This document shows positions 21,277 through 30,857 of a stretch of 64,000 bases of DNA, in pieces. Under the pieces are notes generated by a model, which searched no databases, was not told where the DNA came from, and saw only the letters and a program-made list of their open reading frames with translations. This DNA comes from Malachius bipustulatus (lineage: Eukaryota > Arthropoda > Insecta > Coleoptera > Melyridae). Location of the stretch: the NCBI GenBank assembly GCA_910589415.1, contig OU342636.1, forward strand, positions 4,570,437 through 4,634,436, read 5' to 3'. A program made the translations under genes and the position numbers. Position 1 is the stretch's first letter; every line of letters begins with the position of its first letter.

Positions 21277-22659
21277 TTAGTCATCGTCAGAAGAAAAATC
21301 GTCGGATGATGGACAACTATCCCGATCACCGTTATCGTTCAAGTTGATAATTAATGGCTCAACCGAAACATCAACTATTGTGTCTAGATCCCACATTCTG
21401 TCTTCTTCTTTTGTAGTATGTCGGATGCAGTTTCTCCATGTTTCAGCCGTCACATCTCCTATTGCAGTAGCTAGCAGGCGTTTCACTTCATCCATCTTGA
21501 AGGTCACGTTTTGTTTCGCCACTTGGTTTTTTATTTGAGCCCAAATAAGTTCTATAGGATTCAGTTCACAGTGGTAAGGAGGGAGGCGGTGTACAATGAT
21601 GTTGCACTCGCGAGCCAATTCGTCGACAGCATATCTCTTAAAATGAGGTATTTGTGCCCTTGCGATGTTTAATAGTTGCACTTTTAACATGTTGTCATCA
21701 AATGGTATATTTCTTTGAGCCAGCCAGTTAATGATGTCACCTTTTCGCCATGCAGTTGTTGGCGATGGCTCCAATCGTCGACTATGGTAGGAAGCATTGT
21801 CCATTACCACGACCGAATTTGGCTCAAGGCTTGGTAAAATTTTTAAAAACCAGCTTTCGAATTTTTCCGCATCCATTTCCTCATGGTAGTCACTAGTTTT
21901 CTTCGATTCGAAAAGTAGCAATCCGTTTTCCAAAAAACCCGAATCACTACCTATGTGAGTTATTATGAGCCTCCGCCCCTTGCCCGCTGGCGCTTTTAGT
22001 CCTGTGGAAAAACCTTCAAAAAAAGCTTGTCGACGGCTTGTTATTTCCAAATCTTGCCAAATTTTCGAAACAGTATGACCTTGATTCAGCCAAGTTTCGT
22101 CTAAGAAATATATTTTCTTCCCTTCACGACGATACTCTCGAATTTTTTGTAAATAATTTCTCCGCCACAAAATTATTTCTTCTCTTTCTATAAGAAGACT
22201 TTTTCTCTGCCTTTTCATATGCCTTATGTTCATTTGTCTTAATGTCCGCAATAAGACACGTCGCGATATTTTCGGCATTGCGTCATCCGAATTGATTTCG
22301 GCAGCGATTGCTTTTAATGTTGGAATTTCATTTCGGAAAAAGAACGAATGAAATTTTCTCCGAACGGCGTATTTTATGTCATCATCAATGTCAATGCGTT
22401 TTCTCCCCCTTGTTTCAATATTTTCAGCTACCTTTTCTGTTCCGCCTTTGGACTCTTTGAAAGTTTTCAAGATTCGGTGTACACTCCTAGTTGACACTTT
22501 GGTTAAATCACTACACAAAGCAACTACATCGTTTACCAACATACTTTGATTCCTTTCACGGAGTCCACAATACACGTTGTATATAATAGTTTTTTCTCCT
22601 GTAGATAAATTCGTACGACGACGTTTACTTTGGCTGCTCTCGCCTTCCATATTGCTCAC
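21277..22659 (-). CDS. DD82E transposase (IS630-Tc1-mariner superfamily)
   Basis: 460 residues, intact, ATG at 22659-22657 (a second ATG three codons later). The N-terminal ~150 residues are a helix-turn-helix DNA-binding region (TGEKTIIYNVYCGLRER, TRSVHRILKTFKES, RVLLRTLRQMNIRHMKR). The DDE catalytic domain follows: FLDETWLNQGH (D187), VVVMDNASYHSRR (D287), PPYHCELNPIELIWAQIKN (E370). The usual Tc1/mariner second spacing is about 34-39; here it is 82, with the extra segment (residues ~297-345) helical and charged. The tail is acidic (SSDDFSSDDD). It cuts and pastes the element between its 34-bp inverted repeats. All motifs are intact, so activity is plausible. Confidence 0.92.
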   Translation of the reverse strand: MSNMEGESSQSKRRRTNLSTGEKTIIYNVYCGLRERNQSMLVNDVVALCSDLTKVSTRSVHRILKTFKESKGGTEKVAENIETRGRKRIDIDDDIKYAVRRKFHSFFFRNEIPTLKAIAAEINSDDAMPKISRRVLLRTLRQMNIRHMKRQRKSLLIEREEIILWRRNYLQKIREYRREGKKIYFLDETWLNQGHTVSKIWQDLEITSRRQAFFEGFSTGLKAPAGKGRRLIITHIGSDSGFLENGLLLFESKKTSDYHEEMDAEKFESWFLKILPSLEPNSVVVMDNASYHSRRLEPSPTTAWRKGDIINWLAQRNIPFDDNMLKVQLLNIARAQIPHFKRYAVDELARECNIIVHRLPPYHCELNPIELIWAQIKNQVAKQNVTFKMDEVKRLLATAIGDVTAETWRNCIRHTTKEEDRMWDLDTIVDVSVEPLIINLNDNGDRDSCPSSDDFSSDDD

Positions 22660-23724
22660 AACTTTAAATTTAAACAGTATTTCACTTCGGCACTCAAAGA
22701 AGCTTGCTTCTTTCCCGTTTACACCACAGTGAGAACTGAGAAATAAGATTCAGACAGGAAATCTGATGAGCGACCCTTAAAGCAACCAAGCTATCCCCAC
22801 TAATTATGCACTTTATTGTCGACCGGGTATGGGTTTTTCCGGGATGGTAATTCCGTAAATTTCTTATAGTTAAACTTTTTCTGTATCCTGGAACTCAGTT
22901 CGTTCCCAAAACAGGAATCATTATTGTATTATTATTTTACCAAATAATTAACTAATAACTAATTATTAACAAATTAGTAAGATATTGATTTTTTCTAGCT
23001 TGTATTTCTTAATTACTTCACAGATTGTCTATGAACAATATGAAATATTCAAAATTTTGTTGTTCCCGAGAGTCGAGAATCTTCTTCCCCTGGTAATATT
23101 AATTTTTCTTTTCTGACAACCAGAAAACAGAAAGAGAAAAATATACAAGTCCCGATCGACATCCAATAACAGCCCAAAACAAACAACTTTTCTTTTTGTT
23201 CAGGTTATTCCACTGCCGCGAATTCTTTTTCATTCATTTTCATGCGTTTTTTAATTTTTGTGATGCTTCAATAATTCAGCAAATATAAACATAAAAATAA
23301 AATATTAAGGATTTAAAGGAGCGATAAATGTTATATTGCAGCCCCTCACGAAAATAGCATGAACGATACGCCACTGAATACGGAGCTGCCTTGGACGGAC
23401 TGGCAGCATGCTCGATATATATCCATCTTACTTTACCTTACTGCAAGTTGGACCTGCTTATCCTTTGTACTTGTTGACACTGCTGTAATGTTGCCATATA
23501 TTATATTTTAAGGGACCGAACCTCATTGAAATTCTACATCTTTTGCTATTAAATATCGATGTTGTGAAATTATTATAGCAGAAAAATTACTCAACAAATA
23601 AAACACAGTATTTTTTATCCTACAACCATTTACCTGCATGTGAATGATAAAAATACAAAATGATAAAACACCAAGAATTAAAAGCTGGCAACAATGTGTT
23701 TACTTTAAGTCCGTAATATTTCTA
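22660..23724. other. Non-coding 5' part of the DD82E element
   Basis: Upstream of the transposase start. It has a possible TATA-like 'gtatataatag' within the early coding region but no clear promoter here. The remainder is AT-rich and without ORFs. Confidence 0.3.
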
Positions 23725-23758
23725 AGAACTTAGTGCCTACTATTCTGAAACTTCAGTA
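23725..23758 (-). repeat. 34-bp terminal inverted repeat, right
   Basis: Exact reverse complement of 21050-21083; TA follows at 23759-23760. Confidence 0.93.
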
Positions 23759-25485
23759 TAATCAAAATAGCATAAGTTAATAAACAGCAATTAAATCAAA
23801 AATGTTCAGTAGACAGTTTAAATAAGACATCAATTAAGTAAGCAATCAAATAAATGGTTAAATAAACGACATAAAAATATAAGAATAAAGAACGAACATG
23901 TGACCTGAGATAAAGCATGGCAAAAAACATAATAAATAGGTACGTGGTTATAAAATGTGGACGGCAGCAATTGATGATCAGAAAATGGTTAAAACATATA
24001 CAATAAAAATGAGCGTATCAGTTTTGATACGTTCGCAGTAAATTATCATTAAGTAAAATGTAGAAGAATTTAAATAAACATTTAGACACACACAGGTTAA
24101 TAAATGCAGGCATGAATTGTAAAATAAATAAATAGAGAGTCATGTGGTAATAAAATTATGATAAAATATAAAAAGGTGGCCCTATAGCACGTTTAGAATG
24201 ATACAATAATATAAAATATGAGAAAGAAAACCTTTATAGTTTGTTAATCCATTTCTAAAAAGGATTATGCACGTGTATGAGAGATGTGATTAAAATAAGA
24301 TCGTTAAAATATAACCCTTCGTAGGTACCTACCTACCTACAAGAATGTGAAGTTAAATTATTCAAATAAACTGTACTTTAAACCAATTTAGAATTTACCC
24401 TTATTTTATAAATTCTCCCTTAATCAAAACTCATTATTTAGAAAAGGTGAAATGAATTAATTTAAACAAATCAGCTGAATGAACTGCAGGTAAAATAAAG
24501 CATGGCATTTAAAACGTGACAAGATGCAACCCTATTGTATTGAAAGATTAATAATTTTGCTCTTGGATTTTGGAGGAATGAATTAATTAATTATTTTACA
24601 GTAGATAGGTACTTACTTGGGTAAAGGGTTACATAGACATAAAACATTCAACAATAATAAATAACAGATGAAATAAATCGTACTTACAAGAATATAACAA
24701 TCAAAGCTTTTGTTTCGGGTTTGGAAACGGCACTAGAAAACACGAGAGCACTTTTAAAACAAATCACCGCTGTAACTTGATGTCGTCGTTCATCTACGGA
24801 AGGGCTGCTAGCAAAAGATGCAAGTCTAGGGTTGTCACTCCTATTTATAGCCTCAAACGTAATTATGTCGATCATTATTGTATTCAGTTACTCTTATTCG
24901 CACTCCCCCCAATTCCCTATTCGCCTTCTTCACCTATTTCCGCTGGATCCGCCATGTTTTTACAAGGAAGAGACTGACAGTGACATTTGACGTTTCTAGG
25001 TTTGAAAACTTGACAACTGACATATCGAATACACAGAATATCCGTGAATGGTAGAAACTCTACGTTTTCGATTTTAATATGCGCATTGACATTTGTAATC
25101 TGGCAATCTGGGTCACTTCAAATATCATTAGCATAGAATAGACTAATCTATTCTGTGTCATTAGGTTATTAGAAATTATTGGAAAATTAAGATGTAGAAA
25201 AAGAATCTGATTCAAGTCGATTTAATAATTATTGTTTGTTCCACCGTCCGTTTTTGGTTTTAATTAGGTAGGTACTGTATATCTAAATTAAAATAAATTA
25301 TAACATCAACATTCAAGGAAGAACGGGCAATTAATACAAAGACTCGCGTGATTGAAAAAGTATTTATTATTGATTTGTTAATGAAAAAAATTAGGTTATG
25401 TACAGTTGTCGAAAACTTCTCTGAGATCGTTCACTCTAAAACAACACACCCAGGAATGCTCGGTATTCGCCCGGTAGGTTGTTTA
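23759..25485. other. Element C body, right part
   Basis: AT-rich with 'taggtacctacctacctac' at 24323. The block 25160-25215 ('ttagaaattattgg', 'gaatctgattcaagt') and 25365-25485 match element C copy 2 at 49104-49156 and 54870-54990. A GC-richer stretch at 24895-25010 ('gcactccccccaattcccta', 'tgacagtgacatttgacg') looks promoter-like, but no frame follows it. Confidence 0.4.
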
Positions 25486-26302
25486 CAGAGCTTGGCACGA
25501 GTACTGAAAAGAGTACTCGTAAATAATTCGAGTACGAGTACTTGGAAAATGTACTCGTAAGTATTTACTCGTAATTTTGGCACAAACAGGTGGACGAGTA
25601 CGAGTAATACTCGTGAAAACACGAGTAACAAGTACGAGTAGTTTTATTCGTGTCGTGCGCATGATCCATCATGATACCAATAAATACCAAGGCGCAACCA
25701 GCCTATGACGTCAGGCTTGTGATAGCTAAATACGAGTGAGAGCATGGGTATATCCGTTCCGTAGATCGTATCATATTCTAATCTAAGCAGTGCCGGCTCC
25801 TGTGATAATGGCGCCCTGTTCGAGAGTGCTTCATGACGCCCGATGCACGGATGCACCCATAGTGGCGAAGTTAGGCTTTCATTTAGGGGGAGGGGTAAGG
25901 GAAAAAGCAGTATTTAATCTTCAACATAAATTCAAATGCTTTGAATTTGAAAGAATTGTTTCAATGAAGGAAATTTTATTGTAAAGAAATTAATATATTT
26001 GATATGTTATATAAAAATATGTAATTTAAAATGCGGCATTACTAGTGACAGTGACAGTGCAATTGCGCAGGACGGTGAACTCCGTTTTTAGATCGGTTCC
26101 CTGCTGACGGCATGACGTCATTACTATCCGTAAAAATATCCGTATTTCACGAGTAAAATTTCTCGAGTAGTTGTAATTGTACTTATCCGTACGAGTAGTA
26201 AGTATTTTGGATGGAAAGTACTTGTGAGTAAAAAATTACGAGTAGTTTTTTTTACTCGTAACAAAAATACGAGTAAAGTACTCGAGTACATGGCCAGCTC
26301 TG
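25486..26302. mobile_element. Non-autonomous hAT element D, copy 2 (817 bp)
   Basis: Nearly identical to 19590-20421: CAGAGCTTGGCACGAGTACT at the left, GGCCAGCTCTG at the right, with the same ACGAGTA clusters. Flanks are GTTGTTTA (25478-25485) and 'gacTTGTTTA' (26303-26312), an 8-bp duplication with a 2-bp change. The uninterrupted site survives in element C copy 2 at 54981-54998 ('ggtaggttgtttatcattc'). Confidence 0.85.
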
Positions 26303-26385
26303 GACTTGTTTATCATTCACACGACGTTTATTATGAACCACTTATGAACTCACTTCAGATGAAGAAGAGGTGGATACGACTACGA

Positions 26386-27826
26386 TACACATAATACACG
26401 GTATGCCGATAGACGATGACGCGCAGGCTGCGTTCCGGTCTTGTGACGTCACGTGGTTCTAAGATTACACATGAGATTGCTCATATCTTTTTTATTGTCA
26501 AGAATAAATAAATAATTCTTTGTAGGCTTGCATAAGTCGGCAACAGCTATCAATTAACCGTTTTAAAAATTTTCCAGGACAACTTAACCCCTTAACTGGC
26601 GATGGGCACTATAGTGCACGTACGGTTTCGCTCACCGCGGTGGCGACGTGCACAATAGTGCCTTCCCCAAATAAAACCTACATGGATGGGAATTTCGACT
26701 AAAAGGCACCAAAGTGTATTACAGTACCCATACTAACATCTAGTGGTGAAGAAATATTTACAAAAAATGCAACCTTCAGTGGTGAAAAATAATATAATAG
26801 GTAGAGTTCTTCAGTTTCATTGGCGTGCGCGTCTACTAAGATATCTTACAGTAAACTGTGATGATGAGTCGCAGTTGTCGGCGTTTTGTAGCAGTTTACT
26901 ACAAATACCTACTAAAGTAACATATTATCTATTTACTAAGAGATGTCACTGAAACACAAAGAAAACTAAAATGTGGCGTAAGAAATGAAAATATATTTTG
27001 TTCTCATTTTAGGATCGGATACAGGCCATAAAAATTTATACCGCATAACTGCCAACCTAGGTATGTATTTTATTCGTGTAGCACGAATACGTAGAAAAAA
27101 ATATAAAATACCCACACAGTAAAATAATATTACTTACACACAAACATTTTATATATTTTTATGTAGGTATATGTTTTATTTACTCATAAAAGTTACTATA
27201 CTGCTATAGAACAAATATTATTTATTTAAAATAACACGTATAATAAAAGGGTTTGTGCATGAATATCATACAATTATATACAAATAATTAAAATCTGTTA
27301 AAAAAAGATTTAAAATTTTTTAAGCTTTTCGTATCTATGTCTCCGCGCGCCAATGATTTGAGCACCCATAAACGCTCTGCCACCAGCCGGTCGCGCACAC
27401 TGAAATACCCCGGACGCTTAAGGGGTTAATCTCAGAGTTTTCATAGTCAACTTTTGTTTTTCTTATAGACGCCATATTAGTTTTTTATGTCGTTTGGTAG
27501 AAAAAAAATCATGAAAATCAAAAATCAATAACATTTTTAAAAAATTGTAAAAATTTCATTTTACTTTTTTCGAAAAAAAATTAAAGATTTTTTCTATAAT
27601 AAATCTAGCACAAAGAAAACCACAAGCAAAAAGGATGGAAGCAATATAATTTGACATTTATTTTATAAACAATCTCGCCGCGATTAATACCAAATACGCA
27701 ATATTTTAAGGTATTTGTTAATACTTTAAATCAAAATAAAACCACATGACGTCATTGCGCAGTAATTACCAAAATAGTAACATCAATCGGCATACCGTGA
27801 TGTGTGTCGTGGATACGACATGACAT
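26386..27826. mobile_element. Element B2, copy 1, interrupted by a piggyBac-type MITE
   Basis: The left end 'cgatacacataatacacggt' with 'atgccgat' is inverted at the right ('atcggcataccgtgatgtgt', 'gtcg'). The inner order 'gacgtcacg', 'atgagattgctcatatcttt', 'cataagtcggcaac', 'agttttcatagtcaactttt', 'catgacgtcattgcg' is shared with 44268-44944. Without the MITE the copy is about 600 bp, non-coding. Confidence 0.55.
26588..27425. mobile_element. piggyBac-type MITE (838 bp)
   Basis: TTAA at 26584-26587 and again at 27426-27429, with ends CCCCTTAACTGG and CGCTTAAGGGG in inverted orientation. A TTAA target and C-rich termini are the piggyBac signature. The empty site in the related copy at 44446-44458 reads 'ggccaactaaatccc'. 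There is no transposase frame. Confidence 0.75.
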
Positions 27827-28105
27827 TTTACTGACTTGACATTGAAGACAATAATTTCAGAAAGTCTTTGTCTCTTTGATTGACTTTTGACATTGTATCA
27901 CTGTCAGTTTAGTCTATTACCGGGTGTTTTCTCCCGCTTCCGCTAATAAAAATAAAAGTAATAAATAAAACTGTATCCTCCATTCTCCATAACTTCATTT
28001 TAATTTTAATTCTATTGAATTGACAATTGAAGTTGAGATTAATAATATTGTACCATAAAATACCGTTTGAGAGTGTATCAGTAAGGAAAGGAAAAAAATA
28101 ACATC

Positions 28106-29026
28106 ATGAGCTTAAATAATAATGAAGTGAACAATAAACAGAGTAGTGGTCATGGTCAACAACCCCAGCAGGAAATGATTATAGAAGCAGTAGAAGACCA
28201 TAAATTTGATTATGGCTCCCTGCTCGCACCCTCAAAGTTGAAATGTGATCGATCTTCTGAATCCGACAATTTGGAAAATATCTCTTCATATTGCCCTGTA
28301 ATAAAGATAGAACCTGAAGACTCTTCACCAGGATCAGATGACCTTCATGGAGTACAAGGAGCAGAAAGTTTGGCACTGAAAGAAGAAGAGATTGATATCG
28401 AAGATCATAAACCGGGCTGGGAGCTGATCAAGAGAAGTAGTAGTCATGTTGGAATGTTGAAGGATGGACTCGATCGGTGTGAGTCCGTTCAAGAAAATGA
28501 GTCACTATCTTCTGACAGGACCAGGGAAGAACAAGTGAAGTATAACTGTGCCCATTGTTCCTATAAAACAAACAATAAATATAATTTCATTCAGCATTAT
28601 AATTGTAAACATTCAAAACATGCTGAAATTTACAAATGTCAGAGATGTTCATATAAAACAAAACTTGAAAGGTTTTTGAATCGACATTATAATCATAAAC
28701 ATTCAGAAGATGCGGAAGTGTACAAATGTCCAGAATGTTCTTACATAACAAAAATCAAAAGTTCATTGACTCAACATCATAAAATACAACATTCAAAAGA
28801 TGCAGAAGTGTACAAATGTCAGGAATGTTCTTATCAAACAAGATTTAAAGGTCATGTGAGGAGTCACTATAAAAACAAACATTCAGCAGAAGCAGAAATG
28901 TATAAATGCCAGGAATGTTCTTACAAAACTAAAATCAAATCTAATTTAACTGTACATTATAATTGTAAACATTCAAGGGTAATCCTGTGTTATACGTCGC
29001 TGGGAATGCGCATGCGGAAACAATAA
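28106..29026 (+). CDS. Zinc-finger protein, 5' coding block (five fingers), reads into the insert
   Basis: 306 codons. Residues 1-145 have no fingers and are acidic; five C2H2 fingers follow at about residues 149-290. The last ~16 residues are encoded by the inserted element (after 28977) and are not zinc-finger sequence. This is the longest product obtainable without splicing out the insert. Confidence 0.7.
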   Translation: MSLNNNEVNNKQSSGHGQQPQQEMIIEAVEDHKFDYGSLLAPSKLKCDRSSESDNLENISSYCPVIKIEPEDSSPGSDDLHGVQGAESLALKEEEIDIEDHKPGWELIKRSSSHVGMLKDGLDRCESVQENESLSSDRTREEQVKYNCAHCSYKTNNKYNFIQHYNCKHSKHAEIYKCQRCSYKTKLERFLNRHYNHKHSEDAEVYKCPECSYITKIKSSLTQHHKIQHSKDAEVYKCQECSYQTRFKGHVRSHYKNKHSAEAEMYKCQECSYKTKIKSNLTVHYNCKHSRVILCYTSLGMRMRKQ

Positions 29027-29758
29027 AGTCAGCTGTTATTGCATTCACCTGAATTAAAGAAAGACCGGTTTGATCAGCCAATAGCGTTAAGGAATGCCTT
29101 GAATTCGTGCTTGTAGCCTTTTGTATAGGAAATATTTAAATTATAATATTTGTATCTCAATACTTCATACCTTAGTACAAAGTTTATACATAGAAATAAA
29201 TAACAAAATAGCTATCATGTTTAATTTCATCATCATTTTCTTTTCTAACAGAAATAATGCATGGCAGAATTTGAATATAAATAACTCTGTCCAACTAATA
29301 CTGTTCTGATTGGTTACATAAATAGCTATGCTTGAACTCATGTGGATATGAATCCATGCGCTCTGTTGCCATATATGATTTTGTACAATTTGGAATAGAA
29401 AAAATAAAATAGAAAAACAGGAAAATTTTTAATATCGCCATTTTAACTGATTTTTTCATTATTAATTTAAGTTTTTAAGTAAACTTTTCTGGTTCAGTTA
29501 TTTTTATTTATGGTGTTTTTTATTACCAATGCTAAAAATAAAATATATCAATACAACATGGTCGTTTATTATTGTTAGTTAGCTCTTATTGTTACTTATT
29601 TTCCTTTGAATTTATAAAGTAAGTTTATTATTTATTTAGTTTAACTTATTTATTTAAGTAAATAAAAAGCAGTCTGTCAACACCGCATGTAGACCAACTG
29701 TAAGCGGTGGAAAACGGGACGCATGCGCATTCCCAGCGACGTATAACACAGGATTACC
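28978..29758. mobile_element. MITE (781 bp) inserted in the zinc-finger gene
   Basis: Perfect ~39-bp inverted termini starting GGTAATCCTGTGTTATACGT, and an exact 8-bp duplication CATTCAAG at 28970-28977 and 29759-29766. There is no coding capacity. An 8-bp duplication with GG-starting termini would suit a Merlin-like or hAT-like element; the superfamily is not settled. The perfect termini suggest a recent insertion. Confidence 0.88.
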
Positions 29759-29869
29759 CATTCAAGAGATCCTGAAATCTATAAATGTCAGGAATGTTCT
29801 TTTGAGACGAGATATAAAAATAATCTGCAGAAACATTTCAAGTTTAAACATTCAAAAGAACCAGCAGAG

Positions 29870-30244
29870 ATGTACAAATGTCAGGAATGTTCATATCAAA
29901 CAACACATAAATATAGTTTGATCACACATCATAAAATAAAACATTCAGAAGATACTGAAGTGTTCAAGTGTCAGGAATGTTCTTACGAAACTAAATATAA
30001 AAGTGCCTTGAGTCGACATTATAAATGTAAACATTCCAAAGAAGCCGAAATATACAAATGTCAGGAGTGTTCTTATCAAACGAGATATAAAAGAAATTTG
30101 TCCAATCATTATAATAATAAACATTCTAAAGATGCTCAAGAGTTCAAATGTCGGGAATGTTCTTTTGAAACAAAATATAAAAGTTATTTGGCTCAACATT
30201 TATTGATTATGAATAAAACACTAATAAAATTATTGATACAGTAA
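29870..30244 (+). CDS. Zinc-finger gene, middle block (fingers 7-10)
   Basis: The frame continues from 29767 (finger 6) and carries fingers CQECSYQTTHKYSL, CQECSYETKYKSAL, CQECSYQTRYKRNL and CRECSFETKYKSYL. It leaves zinc-finger sequence at 30200, where the Penelope-derived insert begins, and stops at 30244. It is part of the interrupted gene, not a separate gene. Confidence 0.7.
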   Translation: MYKCQECSYQTTHKYSLITHHKIKHSEDTEVFKCQECSYETKYKSALSRHYKCKHSKEAEIYKCQECSYQTRYKRNLSNHYNNKHSKDAQEFKCRECSFETKYKSYLAQHLLIMNKTLIKLLIQ

Positions 30245-30317
30245 CATAGCAACAGTATTACCTAAGTGATCACTTAGGTAATACTGTTGCTATGTTACTG
30301 TATCAATAATTTTATTT

Positions 30318-30362
30318 ACGTCTGAAGATGCTACATGAAAAGTAGCGAAACACGTGTAACGT
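30318..30362 (+). ncRNA. Hammerhead ribozyme (Penelope type), unit 1
   Basis: Core CTGAAGA (CUGANGA), stem II GCTAC/GTAGC with loop ATGAAAA, then GAAA, and a self-complementary ACACGTGT as stem III. Cleavage would follow the A of GTA, before ACGT. Stem I is ACGT/ACGT. The very short stem III is the 'minimal type I' form known from Penelope-like elements. One unpaired T lies between A9 and stem II. Pairing was judged by eye. Confidence 0.75.
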
Positions 30363-30568
30363 TTCTATCATCGATCAATATACAGTAGAATTTTATAAAA
30401 CATTAGTGTTTTATTGATAATCAATAAATGTTGAGCCAAATAACTTTTATATTTTGTTTCAAAAGAACATTCCCGACATTTGAACTCTTGAGCATCTTTA
30501 GAATGTTAGAATGTAAGTGATCACTTAGGTAATACTGTTGCTATGTTACTGTATCAATAATTTTATTT

Positions 30569-30613
30569 ACGTCTGAAGATGCTACATGAAAAGTAGCGAA
30601 ACAAGTGTAACGT
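30569..30613 (+). ncRNA. Hammerhead ribozyme, unit 2, stem III mutated
   Basis: Same core, stem II and stem I as unit 1, but stem III reads ACAAGTGT rather than the palindrome ACACGTGT, so pairing there is weakened. Confidence 0.65.
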
Positions 30614-30735
30614 TTCTATCATCGATCAATATACAGTAGAATTTTATAAAACATTAGTGTTTTATTCATAATCAATAAATATGCAGAGATTCTACGAAGT
30701 AAGGGTTGAAAACATAAATTTTTTGGCTCAACATT

Positions 30736-30857
30736 ATAAACATAAACATAAGAAGGTAGTGGAAGTGTGTAAATGTGCTCATTGTCAGCATGAAACAAAA
30801 ATGAAAAGAGACCTCATCAGACATTTAAAGTCTGTTCACTCTGCTAGAAGAAAGTAA
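30736..30857 (+). CDS. Zinc-finger gene, 3' block (end of finger 10, finger 11, stop)
   Basis: Continues YKHKHKKVVEVCKCAHC and ends DLIRHLKSVHSARRK then TAA at 30855-30857. In frame with the middle block when the 30201-30735 insert is excluded. Too short and start-less to be a gene alone. Confidence 0.75.

Larger units (their letters stand above)
21050..23758 (-). mobile_element. Complete IS630-Tc1-mariner element with DD82E transposase (2,709 bp)
   Basis: Perfect 34-bp inverted repeats: 21050-21083 starts TACTGAAGTTTCAGAATAGT and 23725-23758 is its exact complement. TA duplicates flank both ends (21048-21049, 23759-23760). One intact 460-codon transposase is encoded on the minus strand. The catalytic spacing D187-D287-E370 leaves 82 residues between the second Asp and the Glu, the spacing I associate with the 'Sailor' (DD82E) branch of IS630-Tc1-mariner. 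It sits in element C. Confidence 0.88.
18817..26355. mobile_element. DNA transposon C, copy 1, carrying three nested elements
   Basis: The left end GGGTACGTTCATAATTAACG with 'ccgtgtgcacacggcgacgc' matches 48887 onward almost exactly. The right end 'cattcacacgacgtttatta' and 'tgaac' matches 54996-55020 and is the inverse of the left end. The right terminus carries a short extra 'ccacttatgaac' duplication, so the end is ±10 bp. Without nested insertions (19590-20421, 21050-23758, 25486-26302) the body is about 3.2 kb. I found no convincing transposase frame in it. Copy 2 shows a CAG (3-bp) duplication, which fits PIF/Harbinger-type elements; that assignment is tentative. Confidence 0.6.
30201..30721 (+). 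mobile_element. Penelope-like terminal repeats inserted in finger 10, with inverted host segment
   Basis: Flanked by a ~14-bp direct repeat 'tttggctcaacatt' (30187-30200 and 30722-30735). Inside: an inverted partial unit (30201-30270), a perfect palindrome around 'aagtgatcactt', unit 1 (30270-30429), a 78-80 bp segment (30430-30508) that is the reverse complement of zinc-finger coding sequence 30119-30200, then unit 2 (30523-30685). The units match the right-hand repeat of the Penelope element at 57835-58000 and each carries a hammerhead motif. No RT is present. Confidence 0.85.
28106..30857 (+). pseudogene. C2H2 zinc-finger gene split by two transposon insertions
   Basis: Three coding blocks, 28106-28977, 29767-30200 and 30736-30857, sum to 1,428 nt. 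Without the inserts and one copy of each target duplication they stay in one frame (475 codons plus stop). The N-terminal ~145 residues are acidic and fingerless (CPVIKIEPEDSSPGSDD, LALKEEEIDIEDHKP), then eleven fingers of the type YKCQECSYKTK..L..H....HS with SKDAE-like linkers. The start ATG is preceded by 'aataacatc'. The first insertion falls in the linker after finger 5; the second between the two zinc-binding histidines of finger 10. As it stands the first block ends at a premature stop (29024-29026) after finger 5, so a truncated 306-residue protein remains possible, or the inserts could be spliced out. A nuclear DNA-binding role is inferred. 27827-28105 is its AT-rich 5' flank. Confidence 0.85.

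Noticed and set aside
21344..21538. Plus-strand ORF within the DD82E transposase
   Set aside because: Antisense shadow of the transposase.
18817..26355. A transposase gene for element C in 20430-21049 or 23759-25485
   Set aside because: No frame longer than about 70 codons and no DDE motifs found.
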